Shown: one piece after another, positions 53,309-62,574 of the stretch
Layout of the letters: each line of letters starts with the position of its first letter
How positions within the stretch are numbered: the first letter of the stretch is position 1
From: JAAXHV01 sp965207165
GTDB lineage: Bacteria; Pseudomonadota; Gammaproteobacteria; Eutrophobiales; Eutrophobiaceae
Direction of reading: 5' to 3'
Length of the DNA stretch: 64,000 bases
NCBI GenBank assembly: GCA_965207165.1
Contig: OZ242265.1
Location: 2,728,001 to 2,792,000 of the forward strand
Made by a program: the position numbers and the translations under genes
The notes under the pieces: generated by a model
Seen by the model: only the letters and a program-made list of their open reading frames with translations
Told to the model about the DNA's origin: nothing
Databases searched by the model: none

Positions 53309-53560
53309 ATGAAAAGTGGCGACGAAATGCTGAGACAAATTGTTGACAAATCCGCTGCTGACGCGGCGTTCAGGCAACAACTTCTCTCAGATCCCAAGAG
53401 TGCCATAACCGCTGAATTGGGCATTACCATACCCGAAGCGATGAATGTTGTGGTACATGAAAGCGACATGCAAACTGTTCACCTTGCTTTGCCGCCGGAC
53501 CCGAATATCACCGAGGAACAGCTCGAAGCCGTTTCAGCCGGCCTTTGCTGCTGCTGGTAA
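53309..53560 (+). CDS. RiPP precursor with NHLP-type leader and LCCCW core
   Basis: 83 residues. The leader matches the nitrile-hydratase-like leader (NHLP) family: an N-terminal helix LRQIVDKSAADAAFRQQLLSDPKSAI, LGITIPEAMNVVVHES, VHLALPPDP and ITEEQLEAVSAG. The double-glycine-like cleavage site is Ala77-Gly78. Only five residues follow: Leu-Cys-Cys-Cys-Trp. The three adjacent Cys are obvious azoline targets for the YcaO protein encoded at the far end of the locus. A good AGGGG ribosome-binding site precedes the ATG. The gene is transcribed on its own, convergent to the biosynthesis genes. Confidence 0.9.
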   Translation: MKSGDEMLRQIVDKSAADAAFRQQLLSDPKSAITAELGITIPEAMNVVVHESDMQTVHLALPPDPNITEEQLEAVSAGLCCCW

Positions 53561-53569
53561 GCTTAATTT

Positions 53570-53608
53570 CCGACAAATTGTCGGTCGGGATTCGGACTAT
53601 CCGAATCC
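53570..53608 (+). other. Two hairpins between precursor stop and terminator
   Basis: CCGAC / GTCGG (53570-53584, loop AAATT) is followed directly by a perfect 9-base-pair stem GGATTCGGA / TCCGAATCC with a three-base loop (53588-53608). Together with the downstream terminator they make three consecutive stems in the 3' untranslated region, which could protect the precursor mRNA. Confidence 0.55.
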
Positions 53609-53633
53609 ATATGACTTACCGGAATCTTTCATT

Positions 53634-53662
53634 CCCCCGCTCCTTTCAGGGCGGGGGTTTTT
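53634..53662 (+). terminator. Rho-independent terminator of the precursor gene
   Basis: CCCCCGC pairs with GCGGGGG around a 10-base loop, followed by five T residues. This is a textbook intrinsic terminator and separates the precursor transcript from the converging biosynthesis genes. Confidence 0.9.
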
Positions 53663-53751
53663 GTTTGTCCGCCAAGGTAGTGCGGTCAGTCACCTATGCA
53701 ATCGGTGACGAAGCAAGATTTGAACGGGTTACCTGTATAATCCGAAATCGG

Positions 53752-54933
53752 CTACATATCCTCAACCGGCAGTAAATCACGGCCAAGCCCCAATCTGTGC
53801 GTGTTGTGAATATGTTGCAACGCCGTTTCGTTCCGTCCAAGCAGCATCTCCGATTGTATCCCGCCTTCAGCATTGCGTTGGATGTTCGCGGCCGCCACAT
53901 AGTCCTCGTTAACAACGATATCCATGAATTTTGTAATTCTGTCCTCATACGATAACCCAAGCTCTTTGAGGTGTGGTTGTACCTTGGGGTCAATGTACCA
54001 CGTATGTATCGTCCGGGATTTCGAAGGAGAGTCTTCAAGAGGGAAAATACGCAACAAATTGATACCAAATGCGTCCACTATCATGATAACGTTAGGGTAG
54101 AAGAAATACAGAGTGGATGTTATCTGTTTGTAAGGCCAGCGCCCCGCGTCCGGCGTTAGAAATCGCATCAGGTCTAATTTCTGGTTGGGGTAGACCAGGC
54201 GGAGGTTGTTTATAAAACTGTCGCATATTTGCAGGTTCGCCTTCACCTCTTTGCCGACCGATTTCGCGTGAAGGATGTTGAGATGATAGTTCTCACCGTA
54301 AGTATCGATCGCCAATTTCCAGTTTACACGCACATCAACGACTTGCGTTTGCGTATAAGGATAAGTCGCAATTTGCCAGTGCGGCAGGTCGTTTTGAAGT
54401 CCACCTAAACACTCCTCCTCGTCGATAGGATCGCCTTGCCTTGGCCGTACCCACAGCGTCCCATATAATTCCGCTGAAGGTAGTTCGAAAAGCGGCAATT
54501 TCTCAGTCGACACGTTCCCGAAATGACGATTCTCGTTAATCGCCAACAAATTGCCATCGATACCGTATGTCCATGCGTGAAAAGGGCACGAAAAGCGAGC
54601 CTTCGACCCACGTCCTTCAGCTACGATCATATTCCCTCGATGTCGACAGACGTTTGCGTATGCCCGAAAACGACCTTCACCATCTCGCACCATAAGTATC
54701 GGGACACCAGTTGCATTGTCTGCCCAATATGTATTGGGTTCCGGCAGTGCAGATGAAAGGCCCATCAACAGAGGGGTATTGCGAAAAAAAACATCCTGCT
54801 CCTGCGTTAAAAGTTGCGGGCAAGTGAAATCCGACATCGGTGCACGCATGATGCCGCCCGCATCGGTAGTCGTACCGTTCTCGATATGCTCGATAAGGGC
54901 GGTCAAAATGCTGACTTGTTCAGGTTTTTCCAC
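53752..54933 (-). CDS. Rieske oxygenase of the RiPP locus
   Basis: 393 residues. Rieske ligands are C96-R-H98 and C116-P-F-H119. The catalytic iron site is TYGENYHLNILH (His217, His222), with a C-terminal acidic ligand in NEDYVAAANIQR. It is the last gene of the minus-strand RiPP set, 51 bases after the preceding ORF. A tailoring hydroxylation, desaturation or demethylation of the peptide, possibly on the Trp or an azoline, is a reasonable inference. No electron-transfer partner is visible. It is less GC-rich than the other Rieske genes here. Confidence 0.88.
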   Translation of the reverse strand: MEKPEQVSILTALIEHIENGTTTDAGGIMRAPMSDFTCPQLLTQEQDVFFRNTPLLMGLSSALPEPNTYWADNATGVPILMVRDGEGRFRAYANVCRHRGNMIVAEGRGSKARFSCPFHAWTYGIDGNLLAINENRHFGNVSTEKLPLFELPSAELYGTLWVRPRQGDPIDEEECLGGLQNDLPHWQIATYPYTQTQVVDVRVNWKLAIDTYGENYHLNILHAKSVGKEVKANLQICDSFINNLRLVYPNQKLDLMRFLTPDAGRWPYKQITSTLYFFYPNVIMIVDAFGINLLRIFPLEDSPSKSRTIHTWYIDPKVQPHLKELGLSYEDRITKFMDIVVNEDYVAAANIQRNAEGGIQSEMLLGRNETALQHIHNTHRLGLGRDLLPVEDM

Positions 54934-54984
54934 TAATCCAGATCCTCCGATGTGAATCCATAGTTTCTTAACACATACAGTAAT

Positions 54985-56103
54985 TTATTTATTAACCACT
55001 CCGGAAAGCACCATAAATACATAGGCCTTGGCTTTTCGTAGCCGATTGTCCGATATGACCAACTTCACATGATGAATACCCTGTAGCATAATATAACGTC
55101 CGGAGCTTGCAAATAGCGGGGTCGGTTTCGAAACCCAGCCGGCAAGCGCCTTGATCTTATCAGAAAATACGATATCCTCGTGGTCCAGGGCATCCAGGAA
55201 GGGCGCCCAATCGGTCAAGCCGTCAAGCCAATAGCGTGAATCCTTGGTATATCTCTGCCTTACAATGGGTGTAAGGCCAAGCGTCGGACCAATTCCATCA
55301 TCCCGCACGTCAATATTCAATCCAATCCTGGCAATATTCACGCGGTCCGTGAAGCGTGCAAGCACTGAATCAACGGCTGAAATCTTACCGGGCCAACCCG
55401 TCTTTTCCAGGTATCGACATACCTCCTGCCGGGATTTGAATCCCATGATAGCCAGACGAATTGCCCGAGAACGGGACGGGAATACACCAAACGAGTCCAT
55501 GCGCGTATCTTCCGGTTGGGCAAGATAAGCTTTTTGGATGTGCTCCCGTTCTGCCTCGTTTATCTCCCAACCTATGCAGGAAGCGAGTGCGTCACTCAAC
55601 ATAACGACATCATCTTCCTGACCGCTGGCACCGATAATCGGGCGTTCGCCAGGCCGCAGGAACATTCCGGGAAATGAACCCTGTCCCTCACGCGCGCTTC
55701 CTATGTCATATTCCAGCATCAGTTTTCGCCCGACAATGTCACGCAGGGGTGAAATTTCGGTTTCCATTTGTCTGCAGATCCGCATTATTGCGCCAGCGAT
55801 CTCATCTGTTTTATCGGTCTGTTCGCATTCCCGGAAAAACTCTGCCGACCGGGTACCACTGGACAGGGAAGCGCCGAAATCAGCCTCCGGCGTGGGCGAA
55901 TGCAGCGGCAATTCGAAGCCGAATGGCTGAGCCCCCATGGTAATCGGAAGTTTCCCGGCGCAGTCGAGAATGCGTTCCCATTCAGCTTCTCCGATAAGAT
56001 TGCGCGAAATCCTGTCCCGAAAGTGCCCAAGCAAATCGCCCATGGTGCCACCTTCCTCGGCGAGACGTTCCTGGGTAAGAATCACAGCTTCGTCAATATT
56101 CAT
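54985..56103 (-). CDS. Unrecognised protein of the RiPP locus
   Basis: 372 residues, soluble, no signal or membrane segment. Points of note: an N-terminal helical third, MLEYDIGSAREGQGSFPGMFLRPGERP, a central RIGLNIDVRDDGIGPTLGLTPI stretch, and a C-terminal GIHHVKLVISDNRLRKAKAYVFMVLSG. I cannot place it in a family. It overlaps the toroid-fusion gene by four bases, so the two are translationally coupled and likely act together on the same peptide or as partners. Confidence 0.75.
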   Translation of the reverse strand: MNIDEAVILTQERLAEEGGTMGDLLGHFRDRISRNLIGEAEWERILDCAGKLPITMGAQPFGFELPLHSPTPEADFGASLSSGTRSAEFFRECEQTDKTDEIAGAIMRICRQMETEISPLRDIVGRKLMLEYDIGSAREGQGSFPGMFLRPGERPIIGASGQEDDVVMLSDALASCIGWEINEAEREHIQKAYLAQPEDTRMDSFGVFPSRSRAIRLAIMGFKSRQEVCRYLEKTGWPGKISAVDSVLARFTDRVNIARIGLNIDVRDDGIGPTLGLTPIVRQRYTKDSRYWLDGLTDWAPFLDALDHEDIVFSDKIKALAGWVSKPTPLFASSGRYIMLQGIHHVKLVISDNRLRKAKAYVFMVLSGVVNK

Positions 56104-57410
56104 ATGGTCTTCTCCAGCAGGATTTCAACCAGACGCTCCAAGGCTTCGATGCAAAATGCAGACGTCACTGCTTCAGAACCATGCCCAACCTGTCCTACCA
56201 CACCCCACTTCAACTCCTGATCGCCAAACGCGAGGAACTCCGGCCAACTGCCATCCTCACGCTGCGAGTTCAGGAACCTTTCTACCTGGTGTTCTGCGTC
56301 GATGCTTTGCAGACTTCCGATATTATAGAGAGCAGACACTGCCTGAGCAGTCTGGAGGATATTGCCGAATTCCCCCTTTCCGTCGCGCAAGCCATGGATA
56401 CCATCCGCAAGCGCCGGGCGTAACCGATCAAGAGCGGACGGCACGCGCAGCAGGGCGCGGGTGATTGCATAGTAGATTGAGATCGAATCAGGATACCACT
56501 TGGACGTTCCATCCAGCTTGCCGTCAATAATCAAGCCCTCCAGCCAACGCCGGGCTTCTCCGGTTTCCGGGCGGTCTCCGAGATAGGCAATGACATTCGC
56601 GTTGACCACAGGATCGGCTTCAATACGAAAGACAGATACTACATCAGGTTCATCATCCGCGAGTATCCAGGTCTGGAAAAGACCGTTTTTGTCGCGATTT
56701 GCCAGCATTTCAGGGACATTCCTTTCCAGCAATATCCACGGGTGATTGCCGATGACAAGTGAGCAGAGTGTGGAACTGTCGAGGTCCTGGGGCAGGTGAC
56801 GGTAGTAGCGCCATAATCCGGGATATTCCATGGTACCGACAAGATACGCCCTGGTGGCGGCACACATGGCCTTGGCCTTTGGTTCATCACAGCTTTCCAG
56901 GGCTAGTACGCAGAATGCCGAAATAAACGGGGGTCTTTCGAAATGCCGGGGAATGTCCGGGTCGGCTGTATTGAAACGGATACAGTGCCAGGCCCCGTTC
57001 TCATCGATCCCGGATTCCAGGAAATCGAGACCGCGCCGGATGCTTTCCCTGCATGCACCGGCAAGCGCCCCCGGGGTGGCGTTGGATATCAGGGCACCCG
57101 CGCAACTCGGTGCGGGAGGGCGCACAGGCGGCGCCGGATCATAAAGTGTCTTGCGCAGGAACTCGAGTGATTGTGAGCCGGTTCTCGCCTCCTGCCGTTC
57201 AGCCGCGCTGAATTTACTGCGCGGCGGAAGCGCCACATGCGTAACGGAACAAGTATCTTCGTGAACGTGGACCTCATGGCCATCGTCCAGCGTCACACCG
57301 AGTTCCTTCTCGATGGTTTCCTTGGGTTTCGCACGCAGACGATTGCGAAGATCATCGTCTTCGACGGTTCTCGATAAGAGGTAATTTATTGTGTGAACAG
57401 GATACTTCAC
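56100..57410 (-). CDS. NHLP-leader-like domain fused to a squalene-cyclase-like alpha/alpha toroid
   Basis: 436 residues. Residues 8-75 align with the leader of the precursor (LRNRLRAKPKETIEKELGV, VHVHED, THVALPP, RQEARTG against the precursor's FRQQLLSDPKSAITAELGI, VVVHES, VHLALPP, LEAVSAG). The remainder (about 115-430) is an alpha/alpha toroid of the squalene-hopene/prenyltransferase type, with QW-like repeats such as GLDFLESGIDENGAW and FLNSQREDGSW. The DXDD acid of class II terpene cyclases is not evident. The fused leader has no cleavable core. It may anchor the enzyme to the same machinery that reads the precursor leader. Confidence 0.8.
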   Translation of the reverse strand: MKYPVHTINYLLSRTVEDDDLRNRLRAKPKETIEKELGVTLDDGHEVHVHEDTCSVTHVALPPRSKFSAAERQEARTGSQSLEFLRKTLYDPAPPVRPPAPSCAGALISNATPGALAGACRESIRRGLDFLESGIDENGAWHCIRFNTADPDIPRHFERPPFISAFCVLALESCDEPKAKAMCAATRAYLVGTMEYPGLWRYYRHLPQDLDSSTLCSLVIGNHPWILLERNVPEMLANRDKNGLFQTWILADDEPDVVSVFRIEADPVVNANVIAYLGDRPETGEARRWLEGLIIDGKLDGTSKWYPDSISIYYAITRALLRVPSALDRLRPALADGIHGLRDGKGEFGNILQTAQAVSALYNIGSLQSIDAEHQVERFLNSQREDGSWPEFLAFGDQELKWGVVGQVGHGSEAVTSAFCIEALERLVEILLEKTI

Positions 57411-57417
57411 TCCCGCT

Positions 57418-60363
57418 TCAGGCGACCTGCCTCCTTACCAGTTCTTTGAATACTCCTTCCTCCTCCATGAGTTCGTTGAAGGAGCCGCTCTGCACAACTT
57501 TTCCGGCCTGCATCACATAGATTTTATCAGCCTGTCGCAACGTGGACAGGCGGTGGGCGATAACGATCCGGGTTGATGTCAGGAGCGCCAGGTTCTGCAT
57601 GACCTCGGCCTGGTTTTCGTTGTCGAGCCAGTTGGTCGCCTCGTCAAGCAGCATGACCCGCGGGCTGCCGAGCAGTGAACGGGCGATGGTGACGCGCTGG
57701 CTCTCGCCGCCCGACAGGACGGCCCCGCTGGACCCGACCATGGTCATCAAGCCCATGGGCATCGCCTTGATTTCCTTGTCGATGCCGGCGGCACGGGCCG
57801 TCTGCCACACTTCCTCTGTTGTCGGCGCCTTGTGGTGCGCGACGATATTGTCCCAGACATCCTGGGGATGGAGACGCACTGACTGCGGCACCGCGCCAAC
57901 TTTCCGGCGCACCTGCTTCAGGTTCAGGTGCCTCAAGTCACGCCCGTCATAATAAACCGCACCTGCAGTTGGCGCATCGATGCCGAGGGCTAGCCGGAAC
58001 AAGGTGCTCTTGCCGGCGCCGGACTCACCGGCGATCGCGACAAATTCGCCGGGCCGTGCGCGAATAGTGACATCATCGAGGATCAACGGGCCGTCGGTAT
58101 CGTAGCGAAAAGAAATACGGTCGAACAGAACTTCGCCGCCCAGACGTTCAACCGGCTCGCCTTCAACGGCTGCTTCAGGAGCTGTGGCGAGCAGCGGGCG
58201 CATCTGGTCGAACGCCGGCAGCATGGCGGCAATGGCGCCGAAGGACTCGCCAAGCCGGGCGATGGCGGACTGGAAAGCGATGAAGACAATGTAAACGACG
58301 AGAAAATCGCCGACAGGAACGTTGCGGTCGCCCACCGCGGCCACTGCGAAAAGCAATGCCCCGCCGGCGAGAAAGGGGAGCGCGGCAGCGAATGCCCGCG
58401 AGTGCCCCTCAAATGCGCCCAGTTCGATTTCTGCGCGTTTCTGTTCCCGATAATCCCGGGCCCAGATGGCGAATGCCGACCCTTCCGCATTTTCCACACG
58501 CAGTTTGGCGATGCCTCCCACGATCTGGAACAGCCGGCCGGATACACGACGTACAGCGCTGATCATCCGCCCGTACGGTGCAACCTGGCGCAACCCAATG
58601 GCGAAGGTGACCAGCAGGGAAACCAGGCTGAAGCCAAGGGCGATGACCCCGAGGGTGGCATCGTAGAGGAAGATGACGCCAAAGACCGGCAACAGGAAGA
58701 TGATCGACAGCAGGCTGTCGGCGATGACTCCCTGCAAGCCGTCGCGAAGATTCTGGAATGTCATCCCCGACATGGCCAGGTCGCCGGCCGGATAGCGGTG
58801 CAAAATGCTTGACGGAAGGCGCATGAGGCGGTCCCAGAAGGCAGCTTCGACCCTTGATGCCGAGCGCCCCTCGAGCCGCATCAGCGCCGATCCCTGCAGC
58901 AGGTGCAGCAGTGCGCCGAGCAGGCCGAACGCCGCCAGCGTCACGGCCACGGCATACAGCGCGCCGGCGCTTCCGCCCGCCACGATATGATTCGCAACGA
59001 AGCCAAGCGCGACCGCCGGCAACAGTTTGATCAGGCCGCCGGGAAGCCCGGCCAGCACCAGCCGCAGCAGGTCCGCGGCCGTTCCTTGCATGGCAATTCC
59101 CAGCAGGTCTGCCGGTTTTACCTGCGCCGACGGCAATGGCCTGTAGAACATCCAGGCTTCGTCCTGCAGCGCCTCAGCACGAGCCGCCGTGACCCGTACG
59201 CTGCGCTTGGTGACCGGATCAACTTCCCGGTAGCGTCCTAACATTCCCGGTATCAGTGCAACCGGCTGGTCGTCCCCGGCGCGGAATGCCAGCAGTGCGT
59301 TGCTGTCACCGCGCCACCAGTTGCCCTGGGCCTTGAAACGCACGCGCCGGGCGCGTACCCCTGACGAATCAAGAACGTCTACGAGGCGGATCGGTGAATC
59401 CGAAGGCCGGGAGCGCGCTGGAGTCCTGAAATCGATGCCTTCATGACGGCCGACGATTTGCAGGGCATCCGCCAGAACCGTGTCCTCGACCCTGGCCTCC
59501 CGGTCGATCGGCAGGTCATAAATATTGAAAAGCCGCTGCCGGGCAGCTTGTTCGGCCGTGCGCCGGCTGGTTGTCCGCTCACGCTCAAGATTCGCATCAT
59601 CGACCACGGCCAGCCGGCGATTAAGGCGTTCCAGGTTAAAGGCAAGCGCGTGAAAGGAGGCGAGCGCGGGCAGCAGCATGTCTTGCTGAGCCAGTGTTTC
59701 GGTTGATTTGCCCGAAACTGTCGCCTCGTCGAATAAAGTGAGCCAGTTCGTCCGCGTCAGTGGTATCAGCGCTTCGTGCGCGCCGCCTGTCTCGGCAAGT
59801 TGCGCCGGGTCGACCATATCCATGAACAGGCTTGCTCCAAGGGACGGTTCGGATACCCATACCACGCCGCGTCGTACGGATAGCGTACAAGGGCCCAGTG
59901 ACTGCGTCAGACCGGGTTCGGCCAGCGCAGTCGGCCGCGGCAGGTGACTGACAAAACGCGAAAGTGTGTCAGTCAAGGCGGTCAACCAGGTATCGGTCTG
60001 CTCTGCCAGTTCTGACGGCTGAACCCCGGACAATAAGGATGCCGGCAGGCGTTTCAGTAGGGTGCCCGGCAACCCCTTGGCGACCAGGCTGAGCGTGGTG
60101 TCTTTGCCATCGTCGTCTTGTTCGTCCGCTGCGACACCCGGCAACAACCTGCCCGATTCGCAGCGCAGCAGGTGTTGCGGCGCCGCCTGCTCTACCCCGT
60201 CCCTGAATTCGACCAGGAACAGATCGACCGCGCCCCGGTCAATGAACCAGACATTGTCCGCATCGTCGAGCCTTACCGGCAGGTTGCCGGCGCATGGCAC
60301 GGATGTGCCGGAGTGGGCGGCAAGCCTGCCTATTGATGCGTGTTCCGGCATGGCGTCCTGCAT
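57418..60363 (-). CDS. NHLM-type ABC transporter, ATP-binding/permease with N-terminal sensor-like domain
   Basis: 981 residues, in the style of the NHLM bacteriocin-system ABC protein (second type). The first ~200 residues resemble a cyclic-nucleotide-binding-like beta domain (VWFIDRGAVDLFLVEF), then a long linker, a six-helix export domain (about 420-700), and a nucleotide-binding domain: Walker A GESGAGKST, signature LSGGESQR, Walker B VMLLDEATNW, H-loop IAHRLST. There is no C39 peptidase. Its ATG overlaps the stop of the upstream exporter by one base (TGATG), so the two probably form a heterodimer. Confidence 0.9.
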   Translation of the reverse strand: MQDAMPEHASIGRLAAHSGTSVPCAGNLPVRLDDADNVWFIDRGAVDLFLVEFRDGVEQAAPQHLLRCESGRLLPGVAADEQDDDGKDTTLSLVAKGLPGTLLKRLPASLLSGVQPSELAEQTDTWLTALTDTLSRFVSHLPRPTALAEPGLTQSLGPCTLSVRRGVVWVSEPSLGASLFMDMVDPAQLAETGGAHEALIPLTRTNWLTLFDEATVSGKSTETLAQQDMLLPALASFHALAFNLERLNRRLAVVDDANLERERTTSRRTAEQAARQRLFNIYDLPIDREARVEDTVLADALQIVGRHEGIDFRTPARSRPSDSPIRLVDVLDSSGVRARRVRFKAQGNWWRGDSNALLAFRAGDDQPVALIPGMLGRYREVDPVTKRSVRVTAARAEALQDEAWMFYRPLPSAQVKPADLLGIAMQGTAADLLRLVLAGLPGGLIKLLPAVALGFVANHIVAGGSAGALYAVAVTLAAFGLLGALLHLLQGSALMRLEGRSASRVEAAFWDRLMRLPSSILHRYPAGDLAMSGMTFQNLRDGLQGVIADSLLSIIFLLPVFGVIFLYDATLGVIALGFSLVSLLVTFAIGLRQVAPYGRMISAVRRVSGRLFQIVGGIAKLRVENAEGSAFAIWARDYREQKRAEIELGAFEGHSRAFAAALPFLAGGALLFAVAAVGDRNVPVGDFLVVYIVFIAFQSAIARLGESFGAIAAMLPAFDQMRPLLATAPEAAVEGEPVERLGGEVLFDRISFRYDTDGPLILDDVTIRARPGEFVAIAGESGAGKSTLFRLALGIDAPTAGAVYYDGRDLRHLNLKQVRRKVGAVPQSVRLHPQDVWDNIVAHHKAPTTEEVWQTARAAGIDKEIKAMPMGLMTMVGSSGAVLSGGESQRVTIARSLLGSPRVMLLDEATNWLDNENQAEVMQNLALLTSTRIVIAHRLSTLRQADKIYVMQAGKVVQSGSFNELMEEEGVFKELVRRQVA

Positions 60364-62573
60364 CAGCCTGATTTGACCAGTTTGTAATACATGCCGGCCT
60401 GGTCCGCAATCAACTCGTCGTGCGTACCGCGCTGCACTTCGGCGCCCTTGTCGAGTACTATGATCTCATCACAATCCCGCACCGTGCTCAGCCGGTGCGC
60501 CACGATCAGGCAGGTGACACCGCGACGCCGCAAGGCATCATCCACATATTCCTCCGTGGCGGCATCAAGCGCGCTGGTCGCCTCGTCCAGAATGAGCACT
60601 GTCGGATTGCCCACCAGCCCGCGGGCGATTTCCAGCCGTTGTCGCTGGCCGCCGCTGAAATTCGCCCCGCCTTCCTCGACGACGGTCGCGTATCCATGCG
60701 GCCTGATCAGAATTTCCTCATGGATGCAGGCATCCCGCGTTGCGGCAATGATGACTTCATCCGGAACGGCCGGGTTCCACAAGGTGATATTGTCTCGCAC
60801 GGACGCGGAAAACAGCACGGCCTCCTGGTCCACCATGGAAATGGACCGCCGTAGTACTTCCTCGGGGATCTCATCCCGCGGATAACCATCAAGCAGGATT
60901 TCACCGGACCATGGCTGACTGATTCCCGAAACGAGACGCGCCAGGGTCGATTTGCCGGAACCGCTGGGACCGACCACGGCAACCCGCTGCCCCGGTTTGA
61001 TCACGAGGTTGAAGTCCTTGATCAAGGGCGGTCGGCTCTTGTTGTAACCGAAGGTGACGTTGCGCAATTCGAGACTGCCCGCAAGCTGCAGCCGGCCGTT
61101 GAACGTGGGGATTGCCTGCGCTTCCGGACTTCGGCGGCTGAACACCGGGTCTTCAGCGGTCCTGGAGATGTCATCCAGCCGTTGCAAATCGGTTTCGAGC
61201 GCCTGGCGTTTGTCGGAGAACTCCAGAAACCGCCCAACCGGCGCCAGAAACATCTCTGCCAGTATGTAGAACCCGACCAGCGCCCCCAGGGTCATTTCTC
61301 CGGTCATGACCAGGCTCCCCCCAAACCCCAGGATCGCCGCGGCGCGAAATGCCGCGATCAGGCCGGGAAGCGCGCTATTGACGGCGCCCAGTTCGGAGTA
61401 GAGTTGGCGCGCATGAAGTTCGCTTGCCTGCTGGCCGCTCCAGCGCGAAAAAAAGCGGTCGTCCGACCCTGTCATGCGCAGGTTGTCCGCATGACTCAAC
61501 ATCTGCATACCGACGCCGATCAGCAATCCCTGCTCGCGCCTCATTGCCTGGCTTCGAACTTCACGGAGCGCGCCCAGGAAGCGGGCCAGCACGCCGTGCA
61601 GGAGAGCCAGCAACAGCACGATCAGCGTTAGCAGGACATCGTAGGCCAACATCGCGATAAGCAATACTGCGCTCATGGCCATGTCTACAATGAGCACAAG
61701 AAACTGCTCCGTCAGGTTTTTCGCGATGCGGTCGATGGACGAGACCCGGTCGGTAAGGTCGCCGGCCAGCCTGTGTTCAAAAAACTCCACCGGCAGCCGC
61801 AGCAGCCGCGACAGGCCCCGGTTGTAGCCGACCACCGAAACGCGCACCGCGAGCCGCTTGAGGAAACGGTGCTTGAGCAAGGTCAGAACGTATACCAGGA
61901 TGCCGCCGCCAATCAAGGCGGCCACCAATCCGCCCCAGGGTCCGTGGTTTTCCAGAACGTCGTCTACGAAAACACCGAGAGTTGCGGGAACGACAAGCGC
62001 CAGCAACGTCAACATGAGGCCGCAGGCAATCACCCCGGTAAGCACGCCCCACGAGCCGGCGAGCAAGGCGCCCAGTTGCCTGACCAGGTTTGGCCGGTCA
62101 CCGCCGGGCTTGAAATCGGGACCGCACTTGAAGCGAAGCGCGATCCCGCTGTAGCCCTTGGTAAACTCTTCTGCGGTAACCCTGCGTTTCCCTGTGGCAG
62201 GGTCATTCAGGTAGAAACCTTGGCCATCGAACCCTTCGAGCACAACGAAATGGCTGAATTGCCAGAATAAAATCAGCGGAAGCTCCACCTGTTTCAGCTG
62301 ATCGGCACGCAGGCCGAGCCCCTTGCATTCAAGACCATAGTGCCTGGCGGCGCGCAGGATGCTTGCCGCGCTGCTGCCGTCACGGCTCACTTCACATTTA
62401 TCGCGTAATTCAGTCAACGGCGCCCAGCGCCCGAAATAAGCCAGGACGATCCCGAGACAGGCGGCGCCACATTCCGACGCATGCATCTGCAACAGAATCG
62501 GTGTGTTGACCTTCTTTTTCAAAACGTCCGAAGACGCCTTATCCCTGGCTTCCTTGGAGGCGCTCGATGGCAT
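60363..62573 (-). CDS. NHLM-type peptidase-containing ABC exporter (PCAT)
   Basis: 736 residues. The N-terminal C39 peptidase has Gln29, Cys35 (ECGAAC), His108 (FSHFVVLEG) and Asp124 (YLNDPATG), the catalytic set that cuts after Gly-Gly or Ala-Gly. A six-helix membrane domain and NBD follow: Walker A GPSGSGKST, signature FSGGQRQRLEIARG, Walker B VLILDEATSALD. It should remove the NHLP leader from the modified LCCCW peptide while exporting it. It begins one base after the membrane-fusion gene. Confidence 0.93.
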   Translation of the reverse strand: MPSSASKEARDKASSDVLKKKVNTPILLQMHASECGAACLGIVLAYFGRWAPLTELRDKCEVSRDGSSAASILRAARHYGLECKGLGLRADQLKQVELPLILFWQFSHFVVLEGFDGQGFYLNDPATGKRRVTAEEFTKGYSGIALRFKCGPDFKPGGDRPNLVRQLGALLAGSWGVLTGVIACGLMLTLLALVVPATLGVFVDDVLENHGPWGGLVAALIGGGILVYVLTLLKHRFLKRLAVRVSVVGYNRGLSRLLRLPVEFFEHRLAGDLTDRVSSIDRIAKNLTEQFLVLIVDMAMSAVLLIAMLAYDVLLTLIVLLLALLHGVLARFLGALREVRSQAMRREQGLLIGVGMQMLSHADNLRMTGSDDRFFSRWSGQQASELHARQLYSELGAVNSALPGLIAAFRAAAILGFGGSLVMTGEMTLGALVGFYILAEMFLAPVGRFLEFSDKRQALETDLQRLDDISRTAEDPVFSRRSPEAQAIPTFNGRLQLAGSLELRNVTFGYNKSRPPLIKDFNLVIKPGQRVAVVGPSGSGKSTLARLVSGISQPWSGEILLDGYPRDEIPEEVLRRSISMVDQEAVLFSASVRDNITLWNPAVPDEVIIAATRDACIHEEILIRPHGYATVVEEGGANFSGGQRQRLEIARGLVGNPTVLILDEATSALDAATEEYVDDALRRRGVTCLIVAHRLSTVRDCDEIIVLDKGAEVQRGTHDELIADQAGMYYKLVKSG

Positions 62574-62574
62574 C

